Shown: positions 1 to 12,861, counted from the first letter of the stretch. The stretch: 64,000 nucleotides of DNA from Pezicula radicicola (GCA_003008705.1 PDUO01000090.1:5886-69885); one strand, 5' to 3'. Translations and numbers: made by a program. The notes: generated by a model not told the origin, from the sequence alone.

Positions 1-3000
1 CTTATAATCTAGTAGAATACCTATATAAGATTTATAGCTTTGATCCTACCCTAGTTAATCTACCTAGTAAACTATCCAAGTATCTACTACTAATCCTCTA
101 TCTCAGCCCTTTACTACCTTATCTATTAAATAATATTATAGTATATATTATTATCCCCTTCCTGAAGGAATACTATAATAACCCTAAATAAGATACTAGT
201 ATACTAGTATACTATAGATTAGTCCTTTTCCTACTAGCCCTACTCTTCCTTCTACTTCTACTACTAGTAGATACTTTATAGAATACTATANGAGTAGTAA
301 TACCTAAATTTCTACTTATATTTAATATTCTACTCTAACCAATAAGTCTACTTAATGATTATATAAGCCTTAGTATATAAATACTTATTAATAGGATAGT
401 TCTATACTTACTCCTCCCGGAGATAGTATAAGGTATATACCTAACTCTATTTATAAAGGTACTCTCTTAACTCCTAGAACTTAGTAGCTTTATAATACTA
501 GTACTAGAGATTCTAATACTATATTTATTAATACTCCTACTAGCTATATTGGAACTAGAAGATTTTATCTATTATAGTATTCTCTACCTCTTCCTCTTAG
601 CCTCTCAGAGCCTAATCTATATAGTCCTAGTATATATTATAGTACTCCTTATCTACCTTATATCTCTAGTAATCAAAGTTATCCATGATCTAGTCTAAGA
701 TAGCTCACCAGTACCTAGTACTACTAATAAACTCTTGGATATTAGGTCTACTCTCTATACTCCGTAGAGTAAGCCTAATCAGGATCCTATATTCAATAAG
801 GAGGATAATAATAGCTTTACTACTCTGGCTATCTCGCCTAGCCCGGCCGCTCTCTTAGGTATAGTCTTTTAGTTACTAGATAGTACTAATATAAATAATA
901 ACCTAGATATTAGGGATATTAATCCTAAGTCCAAGAGTATTTATAACTATAATAACCTAACTACTAATACTCTCTAGATAGAGGGATATACTATTCATCC
1001 ACCTCTTGAGTTACTATACTTTCCTATCTTAGTTATTGATATTATAATAGTAAGTATTATAGCCTAACTTATAAATAAGCTTATTAACTCCTTTCTTACT
1101 ATTACAATAGATTATAATCTTTATAGGTATAGGATATTCAAAGGCTTTGGTTATAATAACTTCCTTGATTATAGCTTTAAGCTAAGGACCAAGGCCTTAC
1201 TCTTAAGTATTATTTCTAGAGCTAGTATATAAAGGAGTACTAATCTTAACCTTCTATACCTAATACTAGATATTAGGCTATATAGTCCAGCTATAGATAG
1301 GCTGGAACCCTTATAGGATATAGATTAAATTATAAAATTCCTTCTTATCCTATAGTAATAAAGTTATAGTTAGATATACTATCTAGACTCCCTTAAGGGC
1401 TAGCTTATCTAGTTATCATAGCTTCGGCTAGAACTAGGGGGTACTATCTAAGATTATTTAGTATTTATCAATAATAATATAGTTAAACTAATATATATAG
1501 TATAGCTAACTAATATAGTTAATAAAGATCTTAATCATAGCTAACTCAGGTATAATAAAGACTAGAGAACTAGTCTTATATAGATCCTAGCTTCTCTACT
1601 TAATACTATAGATCTTGGCTTACTTATATTATTCCTGGAGGTTTCCTTATAGGGAGGTTAATAGGGTAATAATAATACTAGTTCCCTCAGGTGTAAGAAT
1701 AACTAGTAATATAAATAAGAGGCTCTTCCTATACTCTATACCTATAATAGTAACTACAGGACTCTCTCCCTATATAATAGCCTTTAGAGCTATCTCTTAT
1801 TTACCATGAAATAAACTATAAGGACCAAGGATAAGCCCTAACCTATAGTAGATATTTACTATCCATAGCTTCTTCTACTATTATACCTAGACCTCTTTAT
1901 TAACTCTCTCCTATAGGCTTTACTTCTACTTTTATCTAAAGAGGCTACTAACTTAGTCCTACTTAATATAGAAACTAAGAAACTAGTACTACTCCTAGCT
2001 AATCTTCTGAAACTACTCTTACTAGCTTAGAGTCTTAAATCAGCCTTTGGATATTAAGTAAGTATAAACTATATTGATAGTATAGGTACTATAGCTGGTT
2101 TATAGATCCTATAGGCTATCTCCTTCGGGATTATCCTTATCGAAGTAGTTATTATTAAGTATCTCAGGTCTATCCTTATCCTGAAAGATATCCTATAGAT
2201 ACTTTTAACTAATAGTAATTATAGTTTACCTCTATAGACTAATATTCAATCTAATACCTATCTATTCAATAGACTTATATTAGAAGATCTTCTAGAGCTA
2301 ATTAGATACCTATATCTTTAGGGGTTATTTAGAAGGAGGGCTCTTATTATTTAAACTACTCTTATAGATAGGGTAAGATATTACTATTCTAGTATTATTC
2401 TCTACTTCTTTAGTTAGCCTAGGTCCCTATATAAATATACTCAACTCTATAGTATTACTACTTATAATCTATATACTTTTATAGAATAGTAGTATAAACT
2501 AGAGGAAATATATAAGTAGCTCTCTAACCTCTTTGGGTAAGAAGTATTAAATAACCTTAATCTACTTATTTAACTTATACCCTTTATAATATAATATTAT
2601 AAAATAAACTAAGCTATCCTTAATAAAGATATTCTAAACCTTACTATTCCTAGTATTCTAGTATTAGATCCTAATAATCTTAGTTATATAAGTAGCCTAG
2701 CTACTAGTGATATATATAAGAAGTAGTAACTTCTCTTAGAATACCTTGAATTTATACCTATACTCCTAGATAGCCTTCTGGTACTATTAGATTAGTTAAC
2801 TAGGTCTTTCGGGCTATAGTATATCCCTCTATAAGGCTAGCTTACTTATAACCCTCTTTACTAGTTATTTAGAACCTTCTATACTATTAATTAAGAATTA
2901 GTTCCAGAGATCTTTAAGGAATAACTATCTAATACTCTACTTAGTAGGGTTATCCTAGATCTTATCCTAGTAGATTTCAGGTAGAGGTATACCCTAGATC

Positions 3001-5200
3001 TAATAGTATAAATCTATCTATAGTATTAGTAACTTAGTAATTAACTAGCCTTGGGCCTAGCTTACTAGTTTATATACTATCTTCCGGACCTATTCTATAT
3101 AGAATTAGACTCCCTGATATAAGAGAGTATCCCCTTTCTATTATATAGTCCCTTCGGTAGTAGTATTATATTAGATATAGAGACTATAGGTTCGGGCCTT
3201 AAATATCTAATCTATTGGAGTTAGCTTCCTATACTTACCTATTAATATTATAAATTAATAAGATATCCCTTATATAAGCTTGATATAGCTCGGGCTCTAC
3301 TCCTCGGCCTCTTCTTAACTCTACTACTAGGTTAGCTTCTAAGTAATACTAGTTTACTAGGCCTAATATACCTTCTGGATAACTATTAACCGAGTAAGCT
3401 TAATAATAGTAGAGAGTTTAGGAGTATAATCCTTAGGTATCTCCTAGCCCTTGTCTTCTTGGATACTTAGAATAACTAGATTATTAATAATTATACTCTA
3501 GTATTTATTATCGATAAGGTTATAATTAAGTAAGGTAATATAAAGCTATAGTAATACTTTCTGGATTTTATCCCGGAAGTACTAATATATTTTATCCTTA
3601 TAGTATTATTCTTCCTCTTAGTAATTAGTTAACTAATCTATAACTTCTATTAATATATCAAGATAGGCCTATTACTATATAGTTAGCTTGAAATAAGGTT
3701 ACTTATCCTCTTCTAAATCCTTATAGTAGACGATATAACTAAGGAGCTATTTCTAAACAATAGTATACTTCCGAAAAGTACCTAGCTTTATCTTATAGTT
3801 AAATAGCCTCTTAGGTTTCTTCCCTTACTCCTTCTAGTTAGTCTTAACTAGTATTACCTTTCTAATAATACCTTTGATAGTAATACCCTACCTATCTTAA
3901 ATCATCTTATTAAATACCTTATAGATAATATATAGCTTAGCTTCGTTGTCCTAGTTAATTAGTCTAACTAACTAATATAATTCTATAGGGTTAAACTAGA
4001 CTAGGTACTAGGCCTATCCTATAAATTATAACTATAGATTTAGCTCAAGAGACTCATTAATAGCCTTGATCTTCCGATATTAGGCTACCTAGACTTAGTT
4101 CTAGCCCTCGTCAATTACTCTCTCTATCCTATCCTATATACTCTTGAGTTGGGGGCTGCTCTAGAGACTACTCTGGCTCTTAACTCTCCTACTAATCTTG
4201 AAATACCTTAACTTTAGACCTTGGATAAAAAACTACTAGTATTATACTCTACTCCACTATAGTATAGATACTATAATCTAGCTAGTATTCTTCTTCAACT
4301 ATCCTTTCTTATTTAGATTCTTCTAGTTATATTCTATCTTATAATATCTTTATATTTTCTATATATCTTTATAGATATACTAGTATAATAATTAGTTATT
4401 AATACTATAGAATATATACTATAGTTTATTTATCTATAGTAGTAATAATACTTAAATAAGCTCTGATATATCTACTAGGAATAGGAAGGGATTCTAGACT
4501 AAAATATCTTAATTAGGAATTAATCCTATAATATACTTAATCTAGTTTATAATCCTTTACTACTCCTCCTTTCTAAATCTATATAAACTATCTATACTAA
4601 AGTAGGCCTCGATCTCACTAGGTAATATAGTATATTAGTACTTCTTATAGACTATAACTCTAAATATTGGTAGGTAGTTAAACTAGTCTATAGTTAGTTT
4701 ATAGCTTAGTTATTAGTTACTTAGTTATTCGTAGCTTGGTTATCTATAGCTTGGTTATTTATAGCTTAATTATTTATAGCTTAGTAGTTTATAGCTTGAT
4801 TGTTTATAGCTTAACTAGTTTATAGCTTAGTTACTTTTATTACTTAGATAATTATTTACTCTAAATATAATATTAATATAGACTCTGTCCTCTATATATC
4901 TTCTCTTCTTNCTATATAATACGAACCCCTATATATATAAGCCTACTTAGATTATCTAAGCTTAAGAGTAATGAATACTAAAACTATAAGAATAAGTATA
5001 AATAATTATAATATACCTCTAACTTTGAATTTTATAATTCTAAGAATAGGGTTAGAATCACTATATATAGTTTATTATTTCTTGATATTTATAACTTCTT
5101 ATATAACCTCCTTCCTACTTATTTTTATAAACTAACCTAGCCCTGAAAATAAACTAACCTAACCCCTATATCTTATAACTACCTTATTCTACNACTACTA
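1..5200. repeat. RIP-degraded repeat block, zone 1 (family not assignable)
   Basis: The stretch is dominated by TA, CT and AG steps while CA and TG dinucleotides are conspicuously rare; cytosines survive mainly in CpT and CpC context. That is the footprint of RIP, which changes CpA to TpA on both strands. No reading frame longer than about 60 codons survives and no reverse transcriptase, integrase or transposase motif can be read in any frame. It is probably one or more old retroelements, but this is inferred from composition only. Single ambiguous bases (n) occur at about 291, 4911 and 5193. Confidence 0.8.
4694..4835. repeat. 15-bp minisatellite, about 8-9 degenerate copies
   Basis: Tandem units of the form TAGCTTGGTTATTTA, with one 16-bp unit, can be read from about 4702 onward. 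Copies differ mostly by G/A and C/T transitions, in keeping with RIP of the surrounding block. It is the only clear tandem array inside the degraded zone and may be a variable-number locus. Confidence 0.7.
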
Positions 5201-7560
5201 AAATTAAATTAACCTAGCTCTAGGTTAGTTAAGTAATAAGAGATAGGATATTTATAGATAGGGAGCTTATCTAGAGTAGGAGATTTAAAAGTATCACCCT
5301 TAGATAAGGCCTAGAATCTTAGATTAACTTATAGAAGATATACTACTATTATAAAATATAGAACTCCTAGTTAATAGGATAGATAGATAAAGGAATCAAC
5401 TATCTAGCTAGATAGCTAGTATCTCTAATACTAGGAAGATAACTAGTACTATAGAAAGATAACTTAATAGTTTATAATATATAATAAGGTTCTAGAATAA
5501 AATATAATCTAGATAGAGTAAATACTCTAGAAAGAAAATAAGAAGTTATTTAAAAAATTATCTATTATTACTAGGAACTAGAGATATAGTAATCTCTGGA
5601 CTAGTACTAGATAGTAAGAATAAATAGATCTATAGTTAGATAAACTTAGGGAGAAGTCTAATACTCTAAGGAGTAGACTATATTTAAAAATAGGACTTAA
5701 ATTATCTACTAGTACTAAGGTATAACTTAATAGTATAGAGCTAGATATAATAAGTTAAGAATATTACTAGATATACCTTAGGGGACTAGATACTATTAAT
5801 AGGAGTAGTAGAGGAGAGTTTACTTTATATATATAGTAGTAGATAAGTAAAGGCTTAGATACTATAGTATAGATAGAAAGATTCTCCTCTATTAGAAAGA
5901 GTATTATCTCTAGAACTTTATAGTAATCTTTATATAGTACTATTATTAGTATAAAGATAGAAAATAATATAAACCTTTAACCTTAACTTTAAATTATTAT
6001 TTAAATTTTAAAAATAACTACTTATATTAAATAAAGAAAATTATAATTATAATAATATTAATATAATAAAAAAAGAATAAAGTTTTAATATTTAATATAT
6101 ACTATTACTATTAGTTATTATTTACTTATATTAAATAATCTAAATATTATTAAATTTCTTAATAAATATTTCTTATAAACTTATAACTTAAATAAGTCTT
6201 TAATAAATATATTCCTAGTTAATAATTAAGAATATATTTATTAAGAGTTTTTAAATCTTCTCTCTCTCTCTCTATACTACCTCTTTAATAAGATAATAGT
6301 AAAAGGAGTATATAGATAGATATAAGGTAGTACTTTAATTAATTTAAACTAGTTAAAGACCTTTAGAATATAAAGAGAGTAGATTAAAGATTATAAGATA
6401 GATATATTACTTATTAACTCTTCTTAACTTTAGAAATATCTATAAATAAATAAATAAAAATATATTTAAAATAGTTACTACTTTAGTCTAGTCTCTCTAT
6501 ATATATAGATTAGTTTATCTTTTTTTTAAATCTAGTTTAATAATTAGATACTTTATTATCGGAGTTAAAGGTTGAGTAGGTAATAAATAATTAAACTTAA
6601 TTAACTAATTATAATAAAAAAGAAAATAAAATTATAATTTTTTAATAAAGTTCTATTATTATTAATTAAATATAAAAATATATTAAATTAAATAAAGAAT
6701 AATATTATAAATTATAATAAAACTCTTAATTTAAGACTTAATTAAATAATCTTAAATTAAATAATATAAAGAACTATTAGTATATAAAATAAAGAGATTA
6801 TATAATAAAGTTATATAATAAGAATTATAAATTAATTAGATTAATTAAATTAATAATAAAAAATATTAATTTAAAGAATTTTATTAATTTATAAAAGTAA
6901 AGACTTTATATAAATAAATAATTATTCTCTTTTAAATAAAAGTTTTATATTTAACTTAAATATAATATCTTTATATATACTTAATAACTAATAATATTAT
7001 TACTTTTTAATTTAATAATAATATTTTTATTTTATTATTTAAATTTAATATTATCTCTTTTAATTAATACTAAGACTAAAGAATTACTTTTATATTATAA
7101 TAAAATAAAAATATTTAAAAGATAAAAATTAAATATAATAATAAATTAAAACTATAGTTTATAATTTTTAAATAATTAAATATATAATATAAATTAATAT
7201 TATAAATTATATTTAAAGTATAATAAAAAAATAAAAAAATAAATATTAAAAACTATAGTTTATAAGATTATAATTATTTAAACTTAAGTTTATTTAATTA
7301 ATTCTAATATAAAATATAATATTTTACTTTATTTTTATTTTTTTATTTAATAATTAATATTATAATAACTACTTATAAATTTTAAATAGAAAAAACTAGA
7401 ACTAAGACTCTTTAATATATTATTTAATTTTTTATAAAAAAAAAATTATTTTTACTAAGGGTAATATAGAATAAAGGTTTCCTAGTATCTTCTAAGAATG
7501 AATTAGAATTTACCTAGTAGCTACTTCTGAAACCTTAAATTTTGTATAAGAATATAATAT
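5201..7560. repeat. Extremely AT-rich gene-free zone 2
   Basis: From about 5.9 kb composition shifts to long A/T runs in which even CpT and CpC cytosines have nearly vanished, unlike zone 1. A short CT microsatellite lies near 6257-6272. No coding potential, RNA gene or terminal repeat is visible. It ends abruptly at about 7560, where normal coding composition begins within a gene remnant. Repeated RIP rounds or a different parental repeat would both explain it. Confidence 0.75.
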
Positions 7561-7570
7561 TTTCTAATAG

Positions 7571-8236
7571 TGTATATATACAGAGTCCGAGTTCTTCTAT
7601 TCTCTAGACTCGGTATTTATACTTGGCTTGACTAACTTTGAACTGTTCGTTTATCAGATCATTCCTGCCACAGCTCTCCTGGCTCCAACCGATCAAGCGT
7701 TAGGAGCCCACTGCTTCGGACACATGCGTCCAGAATTTCCATATTTGGTTCAAGGCCGCGGTCTCAACATCATCGTTGCAGGCCACGCATTTGGATGTGG
7801 TTCTTCGCGCGAGGAGGCCCCCCGTGCCATTAAGGGAGCAGGGGTCAAAGCTGTCATTGCCAAATCCTTCGGTTTCATTTACTCTCGTAATCAGCCCAAT
7901 CTAGCACTGCTGGGAATTGTGATCAGGGATGAAGACTTTTACCACTCGTTACAGGAAGGTGTCGACATCAGTATTGACGTTGAGCGAAAAATGGTCGTGA
8001 GAGGGGACAGAGTTGGCGTTGGAAAGTCAGAGTTCTCTTTCCAGTTGAGTCCCATTGAAGAAGCCCTCGTGTCTGGTGGCGGAGTGGGCGAAGTCTACAG
8101 GAAGGCTGGTAGCAACTTGTTCCGCATCTTGCTAAATCGTGCGAAGAAAGCGAACGGACTATTAGGTGGATACAGACCTAGAATCGAAGGGGTAGGGTAT
8201 AATAGTGAACTTGTAGTAGAAGAGAAAGAGAGGTAA
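7571..8236 (+). pseudogene. Aconitase/isopropylmalate dehydratase swivel domain, 5'-truncated
   Basis: The frame is open from 7571 after a TAG and encodes the C-terminal swivel domain of the aconitase family (LeuD-like). The diagnostic motif is GCGSSREEAPRAI followed by an AVIAKSFGFIYSRN block; together these form part of the substrate-binding lid over the Fe-S site carried by the large domain. There is no plausible ATG before residue 33 of the recognisable domain, and the catalytic Fe-S domain with its three cysteines is absent because the upstream DNA is RIP-degraded. Fungal homologues are usually fused large plus small domains of about 700-780 residues, so this is a remnant. The last 40 or so residues look unlike the family. 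It could conceivably be expressed as a stand-alone small subunit, but a start codon is lacking. Confidence 0.75.
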
Positions 8237-8447
8237 TTAGATTAGTAACGCTCTTACTAATATAAATAAGCCTTACCCTAGTTTAGTTATTAAGCTTAGA
8301 AGATAGACTATCCCTACTATATAATAGTTGTCTAGAAGGAGGCTATCTACAAGAAGATGTGGCCTTAATATATGCTAAGAAAACACGTAACTATTGTTCC
8401 AACAGTAACCTTTTCTTTCCAGAATGTTCCATGGTACCTATAGCAAT

Positions 8448-9845
8448 CTAACAGGACCCAGGCTCCAGGGAACCGCCACCCGTTAAGGAGACGGTCTTAC
8501 TGTCCAGCCAAGTATTAGCACTAGAGCTCGAATCGTAATAAATGGTATATCCATTGCTAGCGACATTACTTAAGGTAGTGTCTGAATTAGTGAAATTTTG
8601 GAGACAAGTATCAGCCGTGACATTCCAGGAGGATGTGGCGTCGAGGGATACAGCAATATATGAGGTACCGTATCCCGAATACGCCTTACCCGTCCAGGAC
8701 GAGGAGGAAGTCAAGTCCCAGCTGATTGTGCTCCCATTGTACGCAACTAAGTCTCCGTTGAGCGTGCTGTCAACAACAGTGATAGTGACATCTGCTGGGG
8801 ATAGATCAGAGTTGTCGCTGTAGTCGGCGTAATAGTCAAATGCCTGTGTGACTTGGGAGTAGTTGGCTGAGATGAGAATCCCTGAGGCGGTATTGAGCGT
8901 GACATTAGTCAGCGCCACAGTGGAAATCACATTGCCAAACCACAAGCCAGGCATTGTGTCGCCTGATGTGCTGAGGATGGTGTCGGTCAGGCTCACAACG
9001 GATCCGGACTGCCTCTCAGCAGAGCTGAAGATGACCATACCGCCTAGGAGCCCAGCTAGAAGATCGCTATTTGCGACAGATAAGTTGTTTGTTCCGTCCA
9101 TGAAGGCGACGGGGGCTTTTTCGGCCCATCCGGTGATGTTCGTTGCTGTGATGGAGCCGAGAGCGTAGAAGATGGCACTACCAATATTTGCTGTGTGAGC
9201 TACAGAGTCCGAGATCGTAACATATCCTGCTGGGCTATCGCCGGCAAAGGATGAGCAGCGTTTGCCTCCTGAGTAGTGCCGCACATTGGTGGCGATGATC
9301 GTTCCGTAGCCCGAGGCATAGAGTCCATGAGCGACGGGGCCAGAGCTGTACAGCCAGGCATCATCAACATAGACGACTGTATCTTCTCCATAAGAGTAGA
9401 TATTGGCAGCACCATTGTGTGTGGTCACGTTAATTGAGTCGATATAGACAACGGATGTGTTCTGTACATTCAGCGCCGAGTTGACACCGAAAAAACTGGA
9501 CTGGTAGAGGTTCGATGCGTAGCCAGACTTCACCACCTTGCATGATGTCAGGTTCACATCTGCACCACCTGAGATGAGTAGAGCGTCGGTATCATTCTTG
9601 GTCGCCGAGAAAGTTTGACTGGTGATTGACGTGCTCTCGCTAGTTCCATTGTACTCTACTGTTGCAACGAGTGAAGTGATAAGATATTCGACAGGAGTAA
9701 TGTCATAATCAGCCTCAAGGGCATTATCAGCTGCGTAAGCGTCGTTGTCCATAGTTAAGCTTGGATCTCCTGTCAGAGTAATAGCCGTGCCCAATTTGAG
9801 CAAGCCAAGCGGCAGGAGGACGAGCAAGGACGAAATTCGGAACAT
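8448..9845 (-). CDS. Secreted right-handed beta-helix-like protein
   Basis: Intact single-exon frame of 465 codons. Residues 1-21 form a signal peptide (Arg at position 3, a Leu-rich core, Ala-containing cleavage site). The remainder is rich in Ser, Thr, Asn, Gly and Val with many N-glycosylation sequons (NGS, NDT, NTS, NVT) and repeated short strand-turn patterns resembling parallel beta-helix rungs. No catalytic pectate-lyase or polygalacturonase motif, GPI omega site or C-terminal hydrophobic tail is evident; the protein ends in a Gly-Ser-Cys tail. Few cysteines are present. It is likely a cell-wall or extracellular protein, perhaps adhesin-like. Function is unknown. It is one of the few undamaged genes in the window and sits 0.2 kb from a truncated gene. 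Confidence 0.8.
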   Translation of the reverse strand: MFRISSLLVLLPLGLLKLGTAITLTGDPSLTMDNDAYAADNALEADYDITPVEYLITSLVATVEYNGTSESTSITSQTFSATKNDTDALLISGGADVNLTSCKVVKSGYASNLYQSSFFGVNSALNVQNTSVVYIDSINVTTHNGAANIYSYGEDTVVYVDDAWLYSSGPVAHGLYASGYGTIIATNVRHYSGGKRCSSFAGDSPAGYVTISDSVAHTANIGSAIFYALGSITATNITGWAEKAPVAFMDGTNNLSVANSDLLAGLLGGMVIFSSAERQSGSVVSLTDTILSTSGDTMPGLWFGNVISTVALTNVTLNTASGILISANYSQVTQAFDYYADYSDNSDLSPADVTITVVDSTLNGDLVAYNGSTISWDLTSSSSWTGKAYSGYGTSYIAVSLDATSSWNVTADTCLQNFTNSDTTLSNVASNGYTIYYDSSSSANTWLDSKTVSLTGGGSLEPGSC

Positions 9846-10180
9846 GCTGGATTTTTCTCTTCAAGGAATAACAAGTAAAGGAAGGATAAAGTTGGAGAAT
9901 TTGTTAAATGATTGTAGAGGATCTGATTGCGACGGTGCTCTCGAAGAATTCCCCTTCTCTTTATGTACCTCCTTCTCCAAGGGGATTCGTTTTTCCCCAT
10001 CTCAATTACCAATTACCTGAACGCGTAATGTATTCTAACGAAATTTTCTGATATCTTTACTCCGCCATCGCTAATAGAGCGGGGAGATTATTATCAAGTG
10101 GAGGGCAGCATGTCGTGGGGCCGAACAAAGCTCGGGCGTAATCGTCTAAAAATGGTCTTCGTAAAGAACGATAGTACAGT
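9846..10180. other. Promoter-side intergenic region of the beta-helix gene
   Basis: CT-rich on the plus strand near 9940-9985, hence purine-rich on the strand read by the gene. Small overlapping frames here have no recognisable content. No clear TATA box was identified. Confidence 0.4.
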
Positions 10181-10300
10181 ACTATCCCCCTCCCCCCTAA
10201 ATAAATGTTAGTGTATCAGGGCTGGCACGGCTACTCTGTCATCAAAAAACCCTTTCTAGGGGCTCCGCCGAATAACATTTATTTAGGGGGGGAGGTAGTA
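10181..10300. repeat. Inverted repeat with about 28-30-bp arms
   Basis: The left arm (10181-10210) ends in CCCTAAATAAATGTTA and the right arm (10273-10300) begins with its reverse complement TAACATTTATTTAGGG; outer parts match less perfectly. The loop is about 62 bp. It could be a fold-back or MITE remnant, or a strong hairpin. No target-site duplication is obvious. Confidence 0.65.
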
Positions 10301-10913
10301 TCAAATTGTCCTGGATGACTACTACGTCTTCGCTTACCCCAGATCGCCCGAGCTCAGGGACAAAAGTAATGACGCGTACTTTAATTAATTTAATGTCCTC
10401 CACATCACGAACCGACCGTTCCCCAGAAATTTGCCCTGTAGAGTCAAGCCACCTCTCGGGAAGCCTAACCCTAAGCAAGTGAGTACAGTAAATTGCGGAG
10501 TTGCGGGGTGACGATGGGTTCGTCACCTAACACTAGATAGAGATCTACCTACCCGCAAACTTCCGGCCGTGCACAAGTTAGATCCAAAAGCGTTTCTATA
10601 CAATAATAGAAGCTAAGGTAGGTTAACAAGATTTAATTTCTATATAATATAGTTCCTAATAAAGTAGGCTATCTAACAAAATAAGCTACACTCTACTAAT
10701 TTTTATATATTCTACTTTTAATAGCTAATATCTTAATAACTACTTATTATAATACCTTTATATAAAAATAATATTTTACTTGCTTTTTAAGCTCTTAAAA
10801 AACAACTTATTACTTACTATTTGAAAAGTTACTAAAATATATAATGCTTAATATAATATCTTTTATAATAGCTACTACCACGTGATTACAAGTTGACAAT
10901 TAAGTACTTAAAA
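10301..10913. other. Intergenic region, AT-rich in its second half
   Basis: A 94-codon minus-strand frame (10242-10526) has no recognisable motif and covers the inverted repeat, so it is not called as a gene. From about 10560 to 10890 the DNA becomes AT-rich with few CA/TG steps, like a small RIP-affected repeat fragment. Confidence 0.45.
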
Positions 10914-11705
10914 CTAACCACCACGACCAAATCTCTCAACCCATGGACCCATAGCAGCTCGCCAAGCAGGAACAACTTGCTCAGGGAATATTCCAACCGG
11001 AATCTCTTTAATAGGTTTCCCATCCTCCAGAGCGTCCAGCTTCATCATCACCTGCTCCGTAAATGTACTAAGGGCCATCGGCTTTGGTGCCTTCTCAGGG
11101 CCACCCGCGGGCTGCACAATCTTATCTCTATGCTGCGCATCAAGACCGGTATCGATATATTGTGGGAACACTTCTGTAATTTGGATGTTCGTTTCGGACA
11201 ACTGAGCACGCATTGCAATTGCCAAAGAATGAATCGCTGCTTTCGTAGCACAATAGACAGGCGCAAATGGCGCGGGAACAATTCCGAGACCAGAAGATAT
11301 GAATATGATGCTACATGGTTTCTTTTTATTGAGGTAGAACGGAATTAGAGCTTGACAAAAAACGGTCGGTGCGGTGAAGTTTGTCGCAATTTCTTTGGCG
11401 ATGGTTCCTGAGTCTCCAGCTTATGCGAATATTAGAAAGTTTTGAATGCCCGCATTCACAATTACAGTATCTAGTTCTGGATACTTTGCCATGAGGTTAG
11501 AGACGTGGAGGGGCAAGGAGTGAATATCGCTGAAATCAAAGCAGGAGGTTTCGAGCCCTGGGAGTTCTGCGGCAATAGTAGAAAGTCGTTCTTGATTGCG
11601 GCCCGTGGCAATGACCTTCTTGCCTTGGGCATGGATACTCCGAGCAAGAGCACCTCCAATTCCTGAAGTGGCTCCAATGATGAGAACAGTGCTCTTGATT
11701 GACAT
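10914..11705 (-). pseudogene. Short-chain dehydrogenase/reductase with one in-frame nonsense codon
   Basis: A Rossmann-fold SDR of the classical type, 263 codons, open throughout apart from one TAA at 11421-11423. Cofactor motif GATSGIG lies near residues 11-17, the NAG motif near 85, the catalytic Ser in an ISSGLG segment, and the active-site pair in YCATK. Length matches family norms (about 250). The stop falls just after the NAG region; on the coding strand CAA to TAA is the simplest origin and fits RIP. With only one lesion, decay may be recent. The gene starts at the ATG ending at 11705, giving a normal SDR N-terminus. Substrate cannot be deduced; the sequence resembles DltE-type fungal oxidoreductases. 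Confidence 0.85.
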
Positions 11706-12861
11706 GTTGGCTAGTTGTGTATGTCGATGCTATTGGTTTTGTGAATACGAAGGTTTTGATTGAAGTTTTGAAATCGATGGGACTTCCTGGCATTCTCTGT
11801 CAGGTTAGGAGCTTCGGAGAATTATTAATGTGACTTATAAATCACTACCTAGTGATTTGAATGAAGCCCACTTCGCAGGGAGCTCAAGGGTGTTAGATTG
11901 GTTTTGAGTTCTTAAACTCGTTTTCCACTAAATTTCAGCTTAACACATGTCTAACTATAAGAATATCCATGAATGGCTTGCTTGAAACCTTATTCCCAAA
12001 GCTTCTTAGTGGAGGTCCGGGAGAGTAACCGCCTAGCACTATAGGCTATTCTGATTGCGCATTTCTCTCCCAATCCACCTAAATATGATCTAGCAGGGTC
12101 CAGTAATGGAAAAGATCAAAATGTTCGTGATAGGTTAACTATACTACAAGGTGAAGTGAAGGACGAGGTTGAGAATATTTCCACACTTTGATCCTTAGTA
12201 CTATCACGGAAGTATAATCTAGCGTAAACTAGGGTTAGAGGATTATCGCTCTAGTGGCTTAATACTTTAATATTAAAAACAACTTAATTAGTATAGAAAA
12301 CAAGGCCCTTGCGATGTTTACTTCTTGTATATATAGTGTAGAAATACCTATAGAATTAGGGCAAGATAATATAAGTTTCCCCCCGAATTACCTATTTCCT
12401 ACCCTTTACTATAATCTACTTATTAGTGCTCGAGAGTCAATAGAACCCTATCACATGAAATCTAGTGCTGTAGTGGGTAAATGATAAAATGCATAAATCT
12501 TAGATAAATAGAACAATGCAAGAGTATTAATGTCTAGGTTGAATGTCGTCATATAGGAAGCTAAGGGGGTGGTATTATAATCAACCATCATGGGTTGCAG
12601 CTTATTTAATTAATCTTCAAATGTTTGCACGACCTATATTAGGACTCTGATTTGCTAAGCCATATTCTATGGGTCCAAGAAACAGGCTGACAGATTACCA
12701 ATCTCAGAGGGGCGATATATCTCTGTCCCGAAGTCTGGCCTCTCATGAACTATATATCCTGTAACATCATTGCTTTTAGATTTTTGGACAGACAACGACA
12801 CATTACTTTCTCATATTGCCTGCCTCTACTCATCTCACATTTCAACATCTTTCAATTCACA
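11706..12861. other. Intergenic region
   Basis: No protein motif or RNA gene recognised over about 1.1 kb. Composition is mixed, with AT-rich patches around 12240-12560. The last 100 bp before the next gene is CT-rich with several TTTCA/CTCAT stretches, as is common in fungal core promoters. Confidence 0.4.

Noticed and set aside
1615..1809. 64-codon ORF within the RIP block
   Set aside because: No functional motif; such open stretches are expected by chance in TA-rich DNA, and the surrounding DNA is RIP-degraded.
10242..10526. 94-codon minus-strand ORF as a gene
   Set aside because: No motif, and its end overlaps the inverted repeat at 10273-10300.
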